A stretch of 64,000 bases of DNA. Source: Hymenolepis diminuta (lineage: Eukaryota; Platyhelminthes; Cestoda; Cyclophyllidea; Hymenolepididae). The translations under genes and the position numbers were made by a program. Numbering within the stretch: the stretch's first letter is position 1; the number at the start of each line of letters is the position of its first letter. Positions 12,679 through 26,870 of this stretch are shown piece by piece. The stretch is from the NCBI GenBank assembly GCA_900708905.1, contig CAADRB010000026.1, positions 62,001 to 126,000 of the forward strand. The letters are read 5' to 3'. The notes below the pieces were generated by a model. The model was not told the DNA's origin. It did no database searches and worked only from the letters and a program-made list of their open reading frames with translations.

Positions 12679-12800
12679 GAGGAGCTTATAGTTTAAAAGT
12701 GAAATTCAGACAATACGGCTATCTAAATCATTTGAAGACTTTTTTATGCCCGCGTCTTCATATTTCTTTAATTACTGTTCAGAGTTAAAAAGTTACCTTC

Positions 12801-12806
12801 AATAAA
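12801..12806 (+). promoter_or_regulatory. Probable polyadenylation signal, third tetraspanin
   Basis: AATAAA 123 bp after the stop codon of the third tetraspanin. Confidence 0.5.
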
Positions 12807-15800
12807 AATTTTTTCATTTATTTATTAACCATTTTATTGTGTACGGTTTCAATAGAAGTAACTTTAATTCACTTTATATATCAATTTTAACAAATATCAC
12901 CTCAAGAATTTGATTTTCATTACATATAAAAGCATTCTTCCAAAGTGGTAATAATTTGCTATTTATATTATTAAATTTCTTACAGATTTTAAGCATAAAT
13001 TAATCGTGATTAAGTCGGGAGCGATCACAATTTCGAAGGGTAGTAAAAGCCTCTCTTTAATTTCCTTGGAAATCTATATGTTCATGATTTTTATTTGGCT
13101 AAAGTATTGATTCGGTTATTTTGTTTATTAATTTTTTTACTATATCGATTATTTTATTTAATATGACAAAAGTTAGTAAATATCAGGTGTTAAACAAGTG
13201 CAAACCGATATTTATTTTGTTAGTTTTGACATGTTTGAATCTTATTTGAATCAATGGATTGTGAAATCCATTTCCGGACAGATATTTGCTATCGTTGAAA
13301 TGTTTTTGGTGGTTTGACGAACAGGTTCACGAATTTTGTGTGTTGATACTGGTGCGACGTAACAGCGTATGTAGGTGTAAATCGGTGGAAAATGGTTCAC
13401 TCTGAATGAAATAACGGATTCTTTCACTATAAAAGTTTCTTTTCCAATTGTAATTTGTAATCGGAGCTTATTACGTTTGCCTTATTCAAATGATTTAAAA
13501 ATTTAAAGTTGAATATGTCATATGAATAGATTATTTCATCCACTCTGTTTTCATTCAAAGTCAAGATCTGGAGCTAAATCGTGCTTTGTTAATTCATATA
13601 CAAAATACCTGCAAAATATAAACTGTATATGTCGAAAGCACGAAATTATCATTTTCAGTCTCAATTTTCGGGCCGAGTACACAAATCTCAGACTTAGGTA
13701 GGGGAGATCAGCTGGATATGGATGTTGTGGATATGGATGGATATACTTTCGCTAATTAAAGTGGCAGATTAGGTTTTACTTATATAAGTGGCAACACACG
13801 TCTAAAACTCTGCGGAGATGAGATTTTTTCCATGGTTATTGCAAATGTCCGATTAAGTACGTGTTGCTAAGATGAATGAAATGTAACATTTTAAGCAATT
13901 TAATTGCCATTTACTGCCCTATTTACTGCAAGTCTTCAAATGTTTATTTCATATTTAGGTTCCCAATGAATATCTATTAAATTATCTACTAAGATTGCAC
14001 TAAGTATTCGCGCAAATCTTAAAAATCCCATTTGAATAGAAGAAAAGTAGCTTAGAAAGAAATACCTATTTTGACACCCCGTTTGTTGAACAGAATTAAC
14101 TTGCACGGTTTGCCTTTCACGGTATTAGATCCATACTGATAAGTTTCGACCTCATGATCTCTGAGTTGACAGACATGCACCTTGACCACTCTCCACTAGT
14201 GCACAAGTTCATTAGGAGAAGTGTTTTCGACATTTGACCTGAGTAGACGAAAGGCATCTTGGTGCCGCTCTTATGAGAAACCTGCATTCTACAACCTCTC
14301 TCATCGACCAGAATTAACTAGGGTGTTTGGTCGCCCACACCACCGGAATGCAATCATGGTCATTGCCCTCGTGAACCCTAAATTTGATGGACCGCTGCAC
14401 CACCGACGCAACGTATAAGAATTTTGCTTGCTAGGTTATAAGAACGACAAAAAATTTCAATGAGTCGAAGAAAAGTTTAAATTCTTAAGAATCCGACATT
14501 TTCAGTGATGAAAACGGGAACGAAAATTTTCAGCCCTCCTATTTAGAAATTCAACATAATCTCTATTTAAAAACTCTTTTCATGATAATTCTACATGATA
14601 GATACACAAAGAGGTGTTTCTTAGTTAATAAATTCACTGTAATAAGCACCCACACAAGTGAAGTCAAAGATTCACAAAATGTTTGACTTATTAACATAAA
14701 TGACAAATTTTCACTGTTAAGGTCACATTGTCGGCAGCCTGATCATTTGTTTTGTCAAATTCATCTGTCGCTTTCAAAATGAAGACAAACAAATTTGGCA
14801 ATGAGAAATAAAGCTTTTAGACTTTCTTCCAAACGAAGTGCTATCGCTTTTAGGAGGGAGTAGGATTTGCTAAAACTCATCGATTAGCGATGTAACTTTT
14901 GTGTTTTGTTTAGCTTTTTTGTAGTATTTTTAAAGCAATTACTGGATAAGCTATTAGAGTAACGCCAGCTCTGCTATTTAAACCTTTGTTAAAATTTTGG
15001 ATACGCCGAAATTTCAGTAACCGACACGGGTGCGCTATGTGTGAGTGAAAAAATAAGGTCAATTTATATGAGTGACTTGAGTGAGGACGCGCGAGAACAT
15101 GAGCGCAGATATACTTTCAGGTAAAATGAGGCTACTATAGAACGGGGGGAATCGATAGGTGCATTTAGACATGACAGATAGGGGTTTTGCGTCATAGGGG
15201 TATGTGGCGTTGTGGACGAAATACCGAAGTATTATCATAGAGAATGAGGACAATGAGTAGTTCTAGAAGTATATGGAGAGTCATCCTTCAAGGTGTTGTC
15301 TGACATTAGGGAAAATGGGATAAAACCGTAGGCAAGGCAGTTGCCATCCCCTTCAACTGCCCGCACTTTCGAGCTTGGGGTTTCGAAATAGAAATAAGAG
15401 CAGATAATTAATCTTAAAAATGTAATAAATTTCGTCAGCATTACAAATAGTATAAAAATGCAAATTTGGTTATTAATATTACCAAAAAACATATACGTGT
15501 GGTAATAGATGTTTAAGTGGTCTTTAAGAGATGAAGCAACTTATTGTATTGCGTATTTCAAAGACGAAAGAAGTAAAATCAACGCATTACTAATATACAC
15601 TAAGTGATTGCATTAATTTTGTCTGAAGGCCAATGAAATTTTGAGTTACATAATATCCATTCCATCGGGAATGTTATTACCTTTCAGAAAAGCACATCGA
15701 TAACGTTTTTCGCAAAAATAACAATATTAGTTTTTTTCATGTTTAATTTTGCATTCAATTACGGTTTAATAAACTAAGCACTATATTGATATTACAAAGC

Positions 15801-18049
15801 TAATATCGCAAACTCTTAAACAAAATGGTGTTAGACATTCGGGGTTTTTGTTTGAATTATATGAGAGTAATCGGCGTATGAATGAACAATATTTATTAAG
15901 TCAACGTGAAAACAATGTATTCCAATAAGTTTTCACCAATTTTAATAATATAATGCAAACGCTAGGCCTTTAATTAATAATCATTCCGCAAGTTGAATGT
16001 CGAGTTAGCTTCATAAGAATGTAATTAAAATTTATTCAAAACACGCCAATTCATTTTTTAAGTCAAATCAAAATTATTTTGGTTGGGTTTCAACAGGCAA
16101 CAACGTAGTAACTCGAAAGATTCATCTCACATAATGCTATCAAATCAGCAGCCACTTTGACCTTTTATCTACAACTGGGAGACAGGATTGGATAAATGGT
16201 AGATGAAATAATGGACAGTTTAAAAGCTGGATCACTCGACATTTATATAAATTAGTCCATTTCTGCTTTCATTCATTAATTACTCATGATAGTGTAAAAA
16301 CTTCTTTCTGGGAAGCTTGTGAAGAGAGCAGCTCAAAATTGGTTGAGGCAAGGAGAGTGTCAAAAGAGTTCTAGGCTTGTTACTTCTCTGGTATAGTCCT
16401 CTGATTTACATTTTAATATTTCGTAGAGTCGGGCTATTTTAACCATTTAATTAATTTAAATGCATTTCTTCCTTTATCAGTCAATTAAAAACAAGATTAC
16501 AGGAGTTAATGCGACCTTAACATGAAATTCAATGTTTGTATTCAATTCGGAAAAAACGATTTGTGGTTGGAAAATGTGCATTAATTTCCATGTAAACCTC
16601 TCACTTGTGACTGTTCAAGACGAACAGTTTTGATAATTGCATGTTCTCATCTTTGACTATGAATAAGACAAAGAAAAGATAAACCTTGTCGATAGATCTG
16701 CCTTATTGTTATCTTGGCAAGGCTCATTAAAAAATTTACTATTTCTAATCTTTATGTTAGATTTAGGTTTTGCTGCTTTTATCCTATATCAGTTTTACAA
16801 ACAATAAGTTATTTCATCTTGCATGACTATACGTGGTTGTGAAATGAATTTCACGAAAGCTAATACTAGCCACCCACATAATGAATGACCTATGAGCTTC
16901 GGTAAGCGTAACATTATTAAGGTCATACACGGAGCGTGAGATCAAGTAATCATTCTCTCCACATGTACATTGTTTTTCATCTTTATATGATGTTAGAAAA
17001 CTCAATGTGCTTAAATATAGGTTAGTCAAAAGTCCAGATAAGCCTAATTGAATTGATTGTCAAATAAATGCGAACTGCTACGATGTAGTTGGTTCTGCCT
17101 TGAATCAGATTATAGCCATCTCATTCCCTTTTCAGATATGAAAAGATAATTAAAGATTTTATTTTTAGACTATTCCGTGTCTATGTTAATTTATTGCTAG
17201 CGCAACCGTTACTTAGGGGCAATGTTATTCACTGTTTCAATAAGATAAGAATAAATGGCAGACAAATTTCCTCTGGGATAATCAACCCTTTAGATTATCG
17301 ATTCTGCATGTCTCAATCTATTCTTTTGTATAGACCACGCACGAAAAGATGAAATTCTTTTACGAAACTACATGCATGAAAATACATGTAGGCTTAGGTA
17401 TATGTCCACTAGAACAAGAGAGATAGCATTCAAACTGTAAATCAAAGAATAGTTAAATATTAGTAAAGATTAAGGTTAATGAGAATTTGCATTTAATCTA
17501 TTAAATTTAAATATACCCGTAAGAGCATTTATGTGGAACCAGGATTTGGTCATGTCACACTTATATATATATATATATTTTTTTTTATTGAAATTACACA
17601 AACAGTAAGATACTCAGCGAAATTAAAGTAAACAGTTAAATGGGTCAACATCTGGCGACATTAACACTAACCGTTGATTCACATCGCTAGACAGTTAGAG
17701 ATGTTACTTTACAAAAATGGGGGAAAGTTAAATATAAAAACACTCCGTTTCTGCTTATTTTATACTATTTCAGACAGATAATAATTCAAATGTTTAAATA
17801 CAAATCATTATTTATCTGCCGTCCATAAAAATAAATGCGTTAGGTACAATTTTATATATAAGTTCATTTTGAGTGAACACAGCCTACGGAGCTTTGCCTA
17901 TTTACAATTTTTGTAGACAAGTATTTGATGTAAAACAGGGGACGAATAGTAAAATTTGAGTTTTCTGAACGTGAACTGCCCATCTATCAAGTACCGTACA
18001 ACCCGAATCCAAGAATTAACTGAAGTAAGGCTCTTTGATGCCCTGACGT
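12807..18049. other. Gene-poor AT-rich region
   Basis: No exon-like structure. It contains the repeat at 15062-15201 and a short (TA)n plus T-run near 17562-17586. The short open frames here show no known domain. Confidence 0.5.
15062..15201 (-). repeat. Repeat copy B, inverted partner of 11029-11172
   Basis: The reverse complement aligns with 11029-11172 (see that entry). The core CCCCTATGACGCA lies at the right end and ATCTGCGCTCATG in the middle. Some of the very short open frames around it are simply this repeat. Confidence 0.6.
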
Positions 18050-18130
18050 TGCTCAGGCATCATGTTGATCCTCTTCCCGTTGTCGGTCATTAGACTCTCT
18101 GTTATTCGATGTCAGTTACTTCCCATAATT
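18050..18130 (+). repeat. Repeat, inverted partner of 20884-20975
   Basis: Shares ACTCTCTGTTATTCGATGTC and flanking sequence, including a TTGCTC block about 60 bp outward, with the reverse complement of 20884-20975. The pair is in terminal-inverted-repeat orientation, about 2.9 kb apart. Confidence 0.55.
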
Positions 18131-20551
18131 AAAAATAGTAAAATGTTCTTTTATTGTTCCATCTAATAATAATAATAATATAAATATACAAAATATCTTA
18201 CATTTATCGCAACTTCTTGGATAAACTTTCCTAAATCCTTTTTTTTAAACTGAACTCTAAGTAAATCTAATCTGTTTAAATTCCAATTGAATCAACTAAT
18301 AACTCAATAGGTATGACGATAAAAGTGGCACCACCATTACATATTTTTGATTTCAGTAGAAGTCATATAAGTTAGAAATGCTTCGTAAAAACTGCATTGA
18401 AAAGGAAAAAAATTTACTTCATTCAATTGCAAATAAAAATTTTGGTGGTTAAATATATTGAATTAGTATTAATTTAATAACTGCATCCAAGCAACGGCGC
18501 ACGGCCATGTTGTAGCTTATGAAGTTCCCAACGCTGCCAAAGCTAGTTAAGGGAATCCCTCTTGCGCTAGAACATTCTGGAAAGTGCAGGCGTCTAACCA
18601 ATCGCTTAACGAGCAAGCTTGGCATGAGTGCAGAGGTCGTCACAGCCAATCAACGATCAATATTTCTGCTGTGTGCATTTAATGACTAAGTCTTTCGAAG
18701 TAGGCTGCAATAACTTCTTTCCACTTCATATTTTTTTGTTCTTGCTACTTTGAACGTAACCTGGCTACTAGTGGGGACAAATTTGTACTACTGAACGCCT
18801 CTAAAGACTAGTTGGATTTCTAAGAGGATTACTAAGGTTTAGCAAAAAGCCTTACTTGTACGGCATCTGCTACAAGCTTAAATATAAATCATTCAACCGC
18901 ATTAATAGAATTTTGTCAAGTAGATAGTGTGTTCTCAGATAACATACTGAACTTCGCATGCTCTAGCTCTCACCAAGTGTGCAATTTTTGTCACAGAACA
19001 GATAAAGCATTGTCTGCTTTATTCATACGTTTGTGTTAAGAGCCAAATGCAGAAATATTCCGCGTAATATTATTTGAGAATCTGTCACAGTACCGTCGCT
19101 CAATCCATTCCTCTATATGCATTTTAAGTTTTATTCAGCTGAAAGCTTAATGTTTTGCATATGAAGTTCAGACCCTCCATTTCTACTTTTATTTTGTTTC
19201 GAAATATGTTTCTCGACATTCTGAAATAAAGTTATTATATTTTGATGCTTTTATCTGCCTGGAAGAACAAGGAAAAGTAAAAATCTCTTCATTACAAATT
19301 CGTATTTTCATAATTACGCTTCCATGTTTAGACTATCACGAATTTATATTAATCCATCGATATAACGCAAGTTATTTTGATAACTCTGATAGACTAACAC
19401 GAGTGATACCCATGGAGGCTTATAGGAAATAATGATCCATTTCCATTTCCTAACTTTTAAATGAGACATTTTGTGTTTGTATGAGCCTCCGCATCCTTTA
19501 CAAAATTTGACCATTTTTGTGAAAAATTTATAGAACGTCCTTACTCTCCAAGAAGAATAAAGCCTTAATTTCTACCTATTTTGTAATTATCTTCGTTCGC
19601 TAACATTTATATGTAGAGTTGAAATATGTGCAACTAATTTCTGGATAATAAAAAATGATTGCGGGTATACTCCATTACTTTTAGCATTATTTGGTATCTG
19701 ATAGCGATTCTAAAAGAAGTGATTTTGATTAGGATTTACTCGCGGTTCATCTAAATGTCTGATAGAATATCATAATTAGAAAATTGATCAATGAAATAAA
19801 TGTGAAATATCGGAAGAGAATGTACTAGGAGATTAAGAATAAATTCCAAATTTCATCTGTTAAACATTCCAGCATTAGTCATGGAAAAGCATAGAAACTA
19901 CGTGATTCTATGTGCTCCAATACAGCAGGATCCATCGAACATCCGATCCCGAATGATTTTAAGCTTGGTTCCAGGAGAGCATTTAAAACCCCAAACGGTA
20001 AATAGGTGGACTCCACTTTGTTATACTATGATATCTAAACTTTAGTTTAAATTTTTTAAAGTATATTCTTTGGAATCTTCTAACCATGTAGAATTTAATC
20101 TCTTCAGTACTTGAAATGTCTAAACTAATTATATTTTTTACTTAAAAGAAAGCAAGTAGCATTATATATTTGCTCGACTTCGGAATTTAGCGCTGATATT
20201 TTTATGAATTCAGAAATGAAAGTTTTTTACACAGGATTATTATGAGTATCATTTTAAGTCGACCTATTAAATCTAACGCACCTTTAATGGAGTATGCCCT
20301 AGCTAGTCATATGTAAATGTAGGTAATTCTGTAAGATTGCGCTGGTAACTGGAATCTTAGCAATTTGGCATTTCTTGACTTTTAAATAAGACTTAAGTAT
20401 TTATTGTGGGAAACTGAATAATTAACCCTTTATCTGAGGTAAAAGGTGGCTAAATTACAGTAATAACAATCAGAAATAATGAAATGAGTGACAAAGAGTT
20501 TATTAGATTAGTATTCAAAACATTTTTGTCAATGCTCAACGTTCCCGTCTG
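18131..20551. other. Sequence between inverted repeats, no clear gene
   Basis: Contains an (AAT)n microsatellite near 18165-18181. It also holds a 66-codon open frame at 18449-18649 on the - strand, of more balanced base composition than its surroundings; I recognise no domain in it. If the flanking repeats are ends of a DNA transposon this would be its interior, but I see no transposase. Confidence 0.35.
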
Positions 20552-20670
20552 CAAAATAAGAAGTTATGACATTATTACTCATCGGTAAACATCCAGTGGT
20601 GCGCTTGAACAACCGTCCTGATTCATTCTGGTCAGCGGAAGAGGTGACTGAATATGAGTTTCTTTTATTA
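20552..20670 (+). repeat. Dispersed repeat, copy 1
   Basis: Aligns by eye with 36246-36350 and more weakly with 40990-41095. Shared landmarks are CATCGGT, ACATC(C/T)(A/G)GTGGTG, ATTCTGGTCA and a GAGTTT block. The open frame covering it is the repeat and not a gene. Confidence 0.55.
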
Positions 20671-20883
20671 GCAAGAAAAGCCTTTTCCGTAATGGACTTG
20701 GGAAGTTTAATCAGTTCAAATGCTCATACACAAGAAACCAATTCAAATCTACGTCATACTATTTCCGTTAAATTATCTAATTGCTGATATTTCAACATTG
20801 GAATGACTATTTCCAATAATGTTATCATTATAGAGGATTATTATTCCCAATATCACAAAACTTTTTAGAATTTTTGATTGAGG

Positions 20884-20975
20884 GATGTCACTGACATCGA
20901 ATAACAGAGAGTCCAACAATCCATAACAGGGAGGGAATCAAAAAAATACATAGAGCAACTTCAGGTATCAGGAAA
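20884..20975 (-). repeat. Repeat, inverted partner of 18050-18130
   Basis: See 18050-18130. The shared core is GACATCGAATAACAGAGAGT on the + strand here. Confidence 0.55.
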
Positions 20976-23900
20976 TCCTACTTCATTTAATTTTTGAATT
21001 CGAGCTGTCAAATATTTACTCAAAAATTTAGAATTAAAGTGTATATTCTCTAATTCTTTTTTTCCGATGAAAATATGCATGTTACCGGAAGGAATATAAG
21101 AAAATTCGTTTTATTTTTCGTTAGCCTCTTCTCCATTTATGTCAAAAGACAACCAGCTGCGAACGTGTTATTAAGTTATTGGCTCAACTCCAGAATTTGC
21201 AGGTTTGCGTAAATGTCCTGTGTGCAGAATTTTAAATTCATTTACAATGTATTCTACTTCCTTATGATTATATTTCGAATCTTGTGAAAAAATATTCACT
21301 TATATAAGTTAAAGTAAAAAATGGTCCACCACGTTAAGCAATTCAAATTTACTATCATGATGTAATCAACTCGTAACAAAGCAGAGGCATATGCTTCCAT
21401 ATTATGTAATAAGTTGTTTGCGCGTAAGTGACTCGATTGTCTCAGGTGAAATATGACAAAGAACCCCTCAAAAGGGTCAAGATAATTGAAGACGAGAGTG
21501 CTTACCGAAATGGGAGAAGAAAAAAGTCTTGTTAAGGTGCATTCGCTTACAGTGTATCTGCATTATTGTTGACTACCAGCGAACTGGTCCATTCAATGTT
21601 AATATCTAAATTTCCATGTCCATATCTTTTAGCAGGATGTTTGTTATGACATCTCCTCAGTTTGAATAGTGGATTATTTATTAAAAATTAAAGATATATC
21701 TAATGATTCCTATCCTCATAGTTTAGTCGCTTTAAATGCTTTCAGTCCATCAAAAAGATTTCTCTTTGCATCTTTCAGCGTATATTCTAACAATGAAGTC
21801 ATCTCACTTCCTCTCTTTGACTATCAAAGCTGAAAAAGATTATCAGTGACAGAAATATAAAAAAATTCTGACATTTTCCTTTAAATAAGCTGGTATTTGG
21901 ATTGATTTAATAATTTTCACTGTGGAATATTTGAATCAAACGCATTTTCTCTAAAGTATTAAAATTCATTAGCTGCTTCCGTCTACTTCATTAGAGAAAT
22001 TATTGAAGAATTTACTTCTTTGAAAAATGCAACTTAGTTTGGTTAGTTTCGTATTCAAAGAATGATTAAAATTTGAGTGGATTTAATTGAAAAAATCATG
22101 CTTCAATTTTGCAAAGTTAATATTCAGCGGCATCATTTTAGATTTTTTGTCAAAGTGGTAAATAGTAATAAGACAATTTTGACAATATTTAGAAATATTT
22201 GTCTTTATTATTTTGTAAACTAAAACTTTATGCTAATCTTGTTACTGAAATTCGGGTAATTTAATTATATTTGCCTCTTTACTTAACTTTAAAATCTTTC
22301 ACGCGTTATTAGTGCCTATTTTTAAATGATATTAACCTTCATTGATAAAAGTTTGATTTTATCGAAGACATAATTTTTGTTCCCTATCTAGTTGAAATAT
22401 TTGAAGTTATTCGCAACTCCTCTAAATCTTACCACACATGTATTTTAACCTAGATACAGTGCTCCCATAACTGTATTTTCAGCTCACCTGTTTTATGGCA
22501 GTAAATTATTGTCGTTTCTTTGAAATAATGTCATTTTTTAAAGAATGAGGCTAATTAAACCTTCATTTATAAAATTTTCAACTAAGAATTCTATAACAAT
22601 TTTCTATAAGACTATAAGACTTAACCTTACTAATCAGTTAAACTTACAACAGTGTCGAGACGAGAATAGGATTTATGAGTAGTCTTTAAATCTACATAGG
22701 TAAAAATCCCCACCTCTGAGTATTAGCCTTCAAACTTGTGAATTCCCCTTGAACGAGCGGAAAATTTTCTAAGAAAATGATGTCACTAGCAACACATGAA
22801 TTTATTCATTCCATATTTCATAAGATACAACCGATTAAAATTGAGCGATTAAGAATTTCATCCAACAATGGATACTTTTCCATGCTACCATGCTACATAT
22901 TTGCTACATATATGAAAATGATCGCAAATTATATAAAGTATGTACAGTCAATTAGTTTATTCACTATGAATGTGTGCCTAGGGATTTGTCAAATTGTGAG
23001 TGAATTTGACCATGATTGCTTAAATTTAACCTTATGGGACCATCATAGATTCACCTTCAACTTTTTGTAAAGCTGTTTTTTTTTCAGATTTTCGAACATT
23101 CGATTTTTTAACTTTTAAATTACACATTCTGCGAATTGCTTTTATAAATGAAATGAGCGATAGCTTTGTTAAAACTAGGGATTATGAAAATTAGATTTCG
23201 TAGATTGATTTATAGATACTTAAGGTTTGACATACTTCGATGGACCATTTTATTTAATATGCAGTAATAAAGTGGAAGTAGTAGGTGATGGAGCTTTCAT
23301 GAAATATGTAGTGATGATTGCACCCATTAAGCTACCGAAATAGGCACTTTTATTAGGGAATAAAATAAAAAAAGATTTTAATAACTAAAACTTTGAGTGA
23401 TGATGGAGCAATTTACTAGCCTGTCAGATCACATAAAAGAGAATTATGACAAGGTCTTCGGTAGATTACGCGCGTAAATATGTTAACTTCGAATAAAATT
23501 TTACGTTATGCAATTACTTATTAAATTTGGCCATCTGATTTACCAATGAATATTACGGTCTTGGCAATTATATGACCGAAAGGGGATTTCCTTTTTATAG
23601 TCAGAGGAATGCAAGTTAAGTGTCTGTCAAATGAAATGATGACAAGCAAACAACGATTACATTTAACTTCATTGTTCCAGTCTTATTTACTCGACTGAAA
23701 GGCCATTGGTGGTAACTTTGAGCTAAATCTCTTAGATACGTAGCTAACAGGGAAAAAAGTATTTCAAGATTTATATTACATATTAAAACTGTGATTTCGC
23801 TAATTTGATTTTTTTCTTTATTTTCGACATATTTAAAAGCTGGCTCTATCCAAAATTTAAAGCTGATTATTCAGACATTGGATACAATTTCGGATCGGTC

Positions 23901-25318
23901 GAAAATTTTCAATAACTTTCTAGATCAAAATCTATTGAGATTCTAAGTAGAATGTTCTGCTAACTGTGCTTTACAACTAAAAATTTGGTTAAATCAACTA
24001 GAAGAAATGTGAAATTACTTTTATTTTGCATGTTTTCAATCCAGATATATTTTGAATTAGCCAGTGCCATAAATAATTGTGCAATGTTAGAAAAAATGTG
24101 CTCAGATTTTATAACTTGCATATTTCCCACTCCGACCTCACTTTTTTAATAACGATATAAAGATTTAAATCACTATACATAGGAGAAGGTTACTGTACTA
24201 ATGTGACGATGACAGTAGAATATTCGGTTGATCAAGTTATCCTTCATTTGATTCCCATCATATTAATTAAATAATCCTTCTCAGAGATAACTACTGCTTT
24301 TATTGTGTTGCGATAGAAGTCTTCTGACTTCGTCCCTATAACTGATCCCGAAACACTAAGAATGCGAACGTTTCGGGGTATATTAGCTTCGAAATCATGC
24401 TCTTACTGATCGTAATCTTTGGCTAAATAATCCAAAATTATTTTGGGCTGCATTGACTTAACGGTCAACATCGAGCAAAAATTGAAACGAAGAGATAAAA
24501 ATTCGCACTTAATCCGACTTTGCTTTTATTGAGTTTTTATGTGGCAATTTTATTTAAATGAGATTACTCATCGTAACTAGTATTAATTATGTGTATCCAT
24601 CTATCTTGATGTTGAAGATCTCGCCTTACAGGGGAAAATTTTTTAACACCATTTTACGTAGGTTTTTATTAAGGTCTTCAATTTCTGAAATTCCAGAGAT
24701 ATTTTTTGGATTCATTTACATATGTACATTTAATAACTCCTTTAATCCTCTTCCAATACATCCAATTAAAATAAAAAGATGGACTATTAATAGTGTAAAT
24801 CTGTTAACTTAGCATTAGTGGTGTATAACGACTTCCTTAGAAGTGCCATGGAGCATGACTCTTACTCGGTCGAATTTTTTAATTGCCCACATGGCGCACT
24901 TGTGCCCGTCGACTTGACTAGAAGATTTCCGTATGCTACCATTCCCCCATTGGCTTGGCTTTGGCCAATAAACTAACTCTCAAGATGTCTAACTACTCAG
25001 TCCGGAATTCACGTACTCACATACAATTCAAGCTTGCTGCAACGAATACAGGATGGTTTAAAAATATAATTCGTTCATTTTTTTAGATATTGCTGACAAA
25101 AAGCTTTCTATGGTTTCATTTTTTTAAAACACTGTCATTTACAAGGCCAAGAAATGAGTTCTAACAAATGCAGATATCGGTCAAGCTCTTATTAAGAAAG
25201 GGTCGAGCCTCATAGTCGACTTAATCGGTTCGCACGGGGTGAATAGCTTATATCATGATCAAGCAGTTGGTGAGATCTTGAAAATAGCTATTTCATTATT
25301 ATTGCTATTTTTATGATC
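20976..25318. other. Gene-poor AT-rich region
   Basis: Read through without finding a credible exon. The longest open frame (22777-23070, + strand) is low-complexity AT-rich translation with no recognisable motif. Confidence 0.5.
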
Positions 25319-25598
25319 TGCTCTTCTCTGTAGGATACCGTAACCGACTCTAAGATTCTCCAAGACACTACACTAGTCACAAGTTATACCTGAGAACACT
25401 ACAATACAAAACCACCCAAACCACCATATCAAAATAAAACGCACGTTTTCGTATCGATAGGTCGATTTATATTATGCACCATTTACAACAGTAATGTGAA
25501 CAAATAAGTTCGAATAAAAGGGAATTGAAAGGTGGAAAATAAAGAATCCTACATTTGAGAATTATTTTGGGGAAAATATTATTTTCTTATATGCAACA
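25319..25598 (-). repeat. LTR of Gypsy-type element (3' LTR on - strand)
   Basis: A 280-bp segment with TG...CA ends. It matches the solo copy at 46350-46645 along its length; shared blocks include GCACGTTTTCGTATCGA and TTCGAATAAAAGGGAATT. It lies immediately downstream, on the - strand, of the integrase C-terminal relic, as expected for a 3' LTR. No obvious partner LTR is found on the other side of the element. Confidence 0.7.
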
Positions 25599-25767
25599 TG
25601 CCCGTTTGTAGATTTGATTACTAGTCCGTCTTTGTCGCGAGATCGACCAGAAGGCGAGAGAAATGTCATCGAGGCCTGGTGGTACATAGGAGATAATACC
25701 TTGATCATTTCTTTCGCGTCGTTGCACCACATGAGGGGATCACGGGCTGTTCAGGAGATAGAGGGTT

Positions 25768-26460
25768 CTAAGATATCCAACGCAAAAAATGAATAGCATC
25801 AAGACTATATAGAGAATGACGTCTTTCACAATTCGACAAATCAAACCCTCCTGGTCTGGGTTGTTTGTGATCACGAAATCGAGTGCCCTTTCCGTTCTCC
25901 ACATCGTAGATATCGCTGCCATGCGGCTCGGTGATTATGGCAGCTGTCCATTGGTGATTCAAATTATGGTTGAGGGCATACACGAAATCGTCCACACTAT
26001 ATGTGCGCCTCAGGTCACAAAATCGATTTGATAGCAAAATCTCTTCACGCGCTGTCCTCAAATCTTGACTTCTAACATCTGCCGTCGGGGCGGATTGTCC
26101 TTAATCGGCGGGAAATCTCCTTAGCTGGATAATCGATCAAGTGGAGCAAAATTGGACAAAATGTAGGATCAAACTGTGCACTGGGATTCGTAAAGAGCGT
26201 TTCTGGTAAATTACGGATTCATTGAAAATAGAGATAGCTGATTTGCTTGTTGTCGGCGAAGATAGAATAACATCGGACAATTTCGAATGTGAATGTATCA
26301 TCGTAGTGTATGTCGCACTTTTAGTGGATCCCGAGTGGTGAGTTAGAGCTGAGTACTGGGAGAATCTGGCTTCAGCAACTAAATATGAACAGAAGGATGA
26401 GGGATTTCGGCAACATGTAGACACCGGTTACATTCCCTCACGAGATTTTTCACATCCGTA
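25768..26460 (-). pseudogene. Integrase relic (pol 3' part)
   Basis: The zinc-binding part with the C-x2-C pair (ECNRC) lies near 26430-26455 and the C-terminal chromatin/DNA-binding part, containing SDIYDVENGKGTRFRDH, at about 25880-25960. The central catalytic core between them carries in-frame stops. The integrase-to-LTR distance is about 270 bp. It is non-functional. Confidence 0.7.
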
Positions 26461-26477
26461 GATTCGAGAGTAGGTGT

Positions 26478-26870
26478 CTAGCAGATTTTGTTTTCGTCTG
26501 GAAACTGGATAAGGTTGAGGTCATCGATCCAGTCTGGGCCCACGATGTTGATATTTCGATCTGTAACGTACCACTCCTTGAAGATCGTCTTCTCCAGGAG
26601 TGTAGCCTCACATCTCATCGATACGTGCAGTTGCACAGCATTAGATATCGAAGCCAGTGTCGACCAGGAGCTCAAATGGTGTACCATTAATGCTTAGGTT
26701 AATGTATTTTCTAGAATTAACATTTACCTGCATTAACGCGTCATACCTCTGCCCCGTTAATACTCTTTTGTTGTTCGGGTTTTGTCTCGTTGAACTATCG
26801 AGGAAGATTCTTGACAGAATCCTTCTTTGTGACCATTTTCGTTGCAGTTCTGGCAGCGGCGTCTTCGATA
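26478..26870 (-). pseudogene. Gag nucleocapsid and protease relic
   Basis: A complete CCHC knuckle lies next to a possible second, frame-shifted one (RCRFCGD, around 26895-26915), followed by the protease active-site triad DTG at 26653-26661. A stop codon follows shortly after the DTG block and the reading then resumes in another frame. Confidence 0.7.

Noticed and set aside
17562..17586. TA/T tract considered as a regulatory element
   Set aside because: Simple-sequence tract with no neighbouring gene.
20566..20787. 73-codon open frame as a gene
   Set aside because: Its first half is a dispersed repeat with copies at 36246 and 40990.
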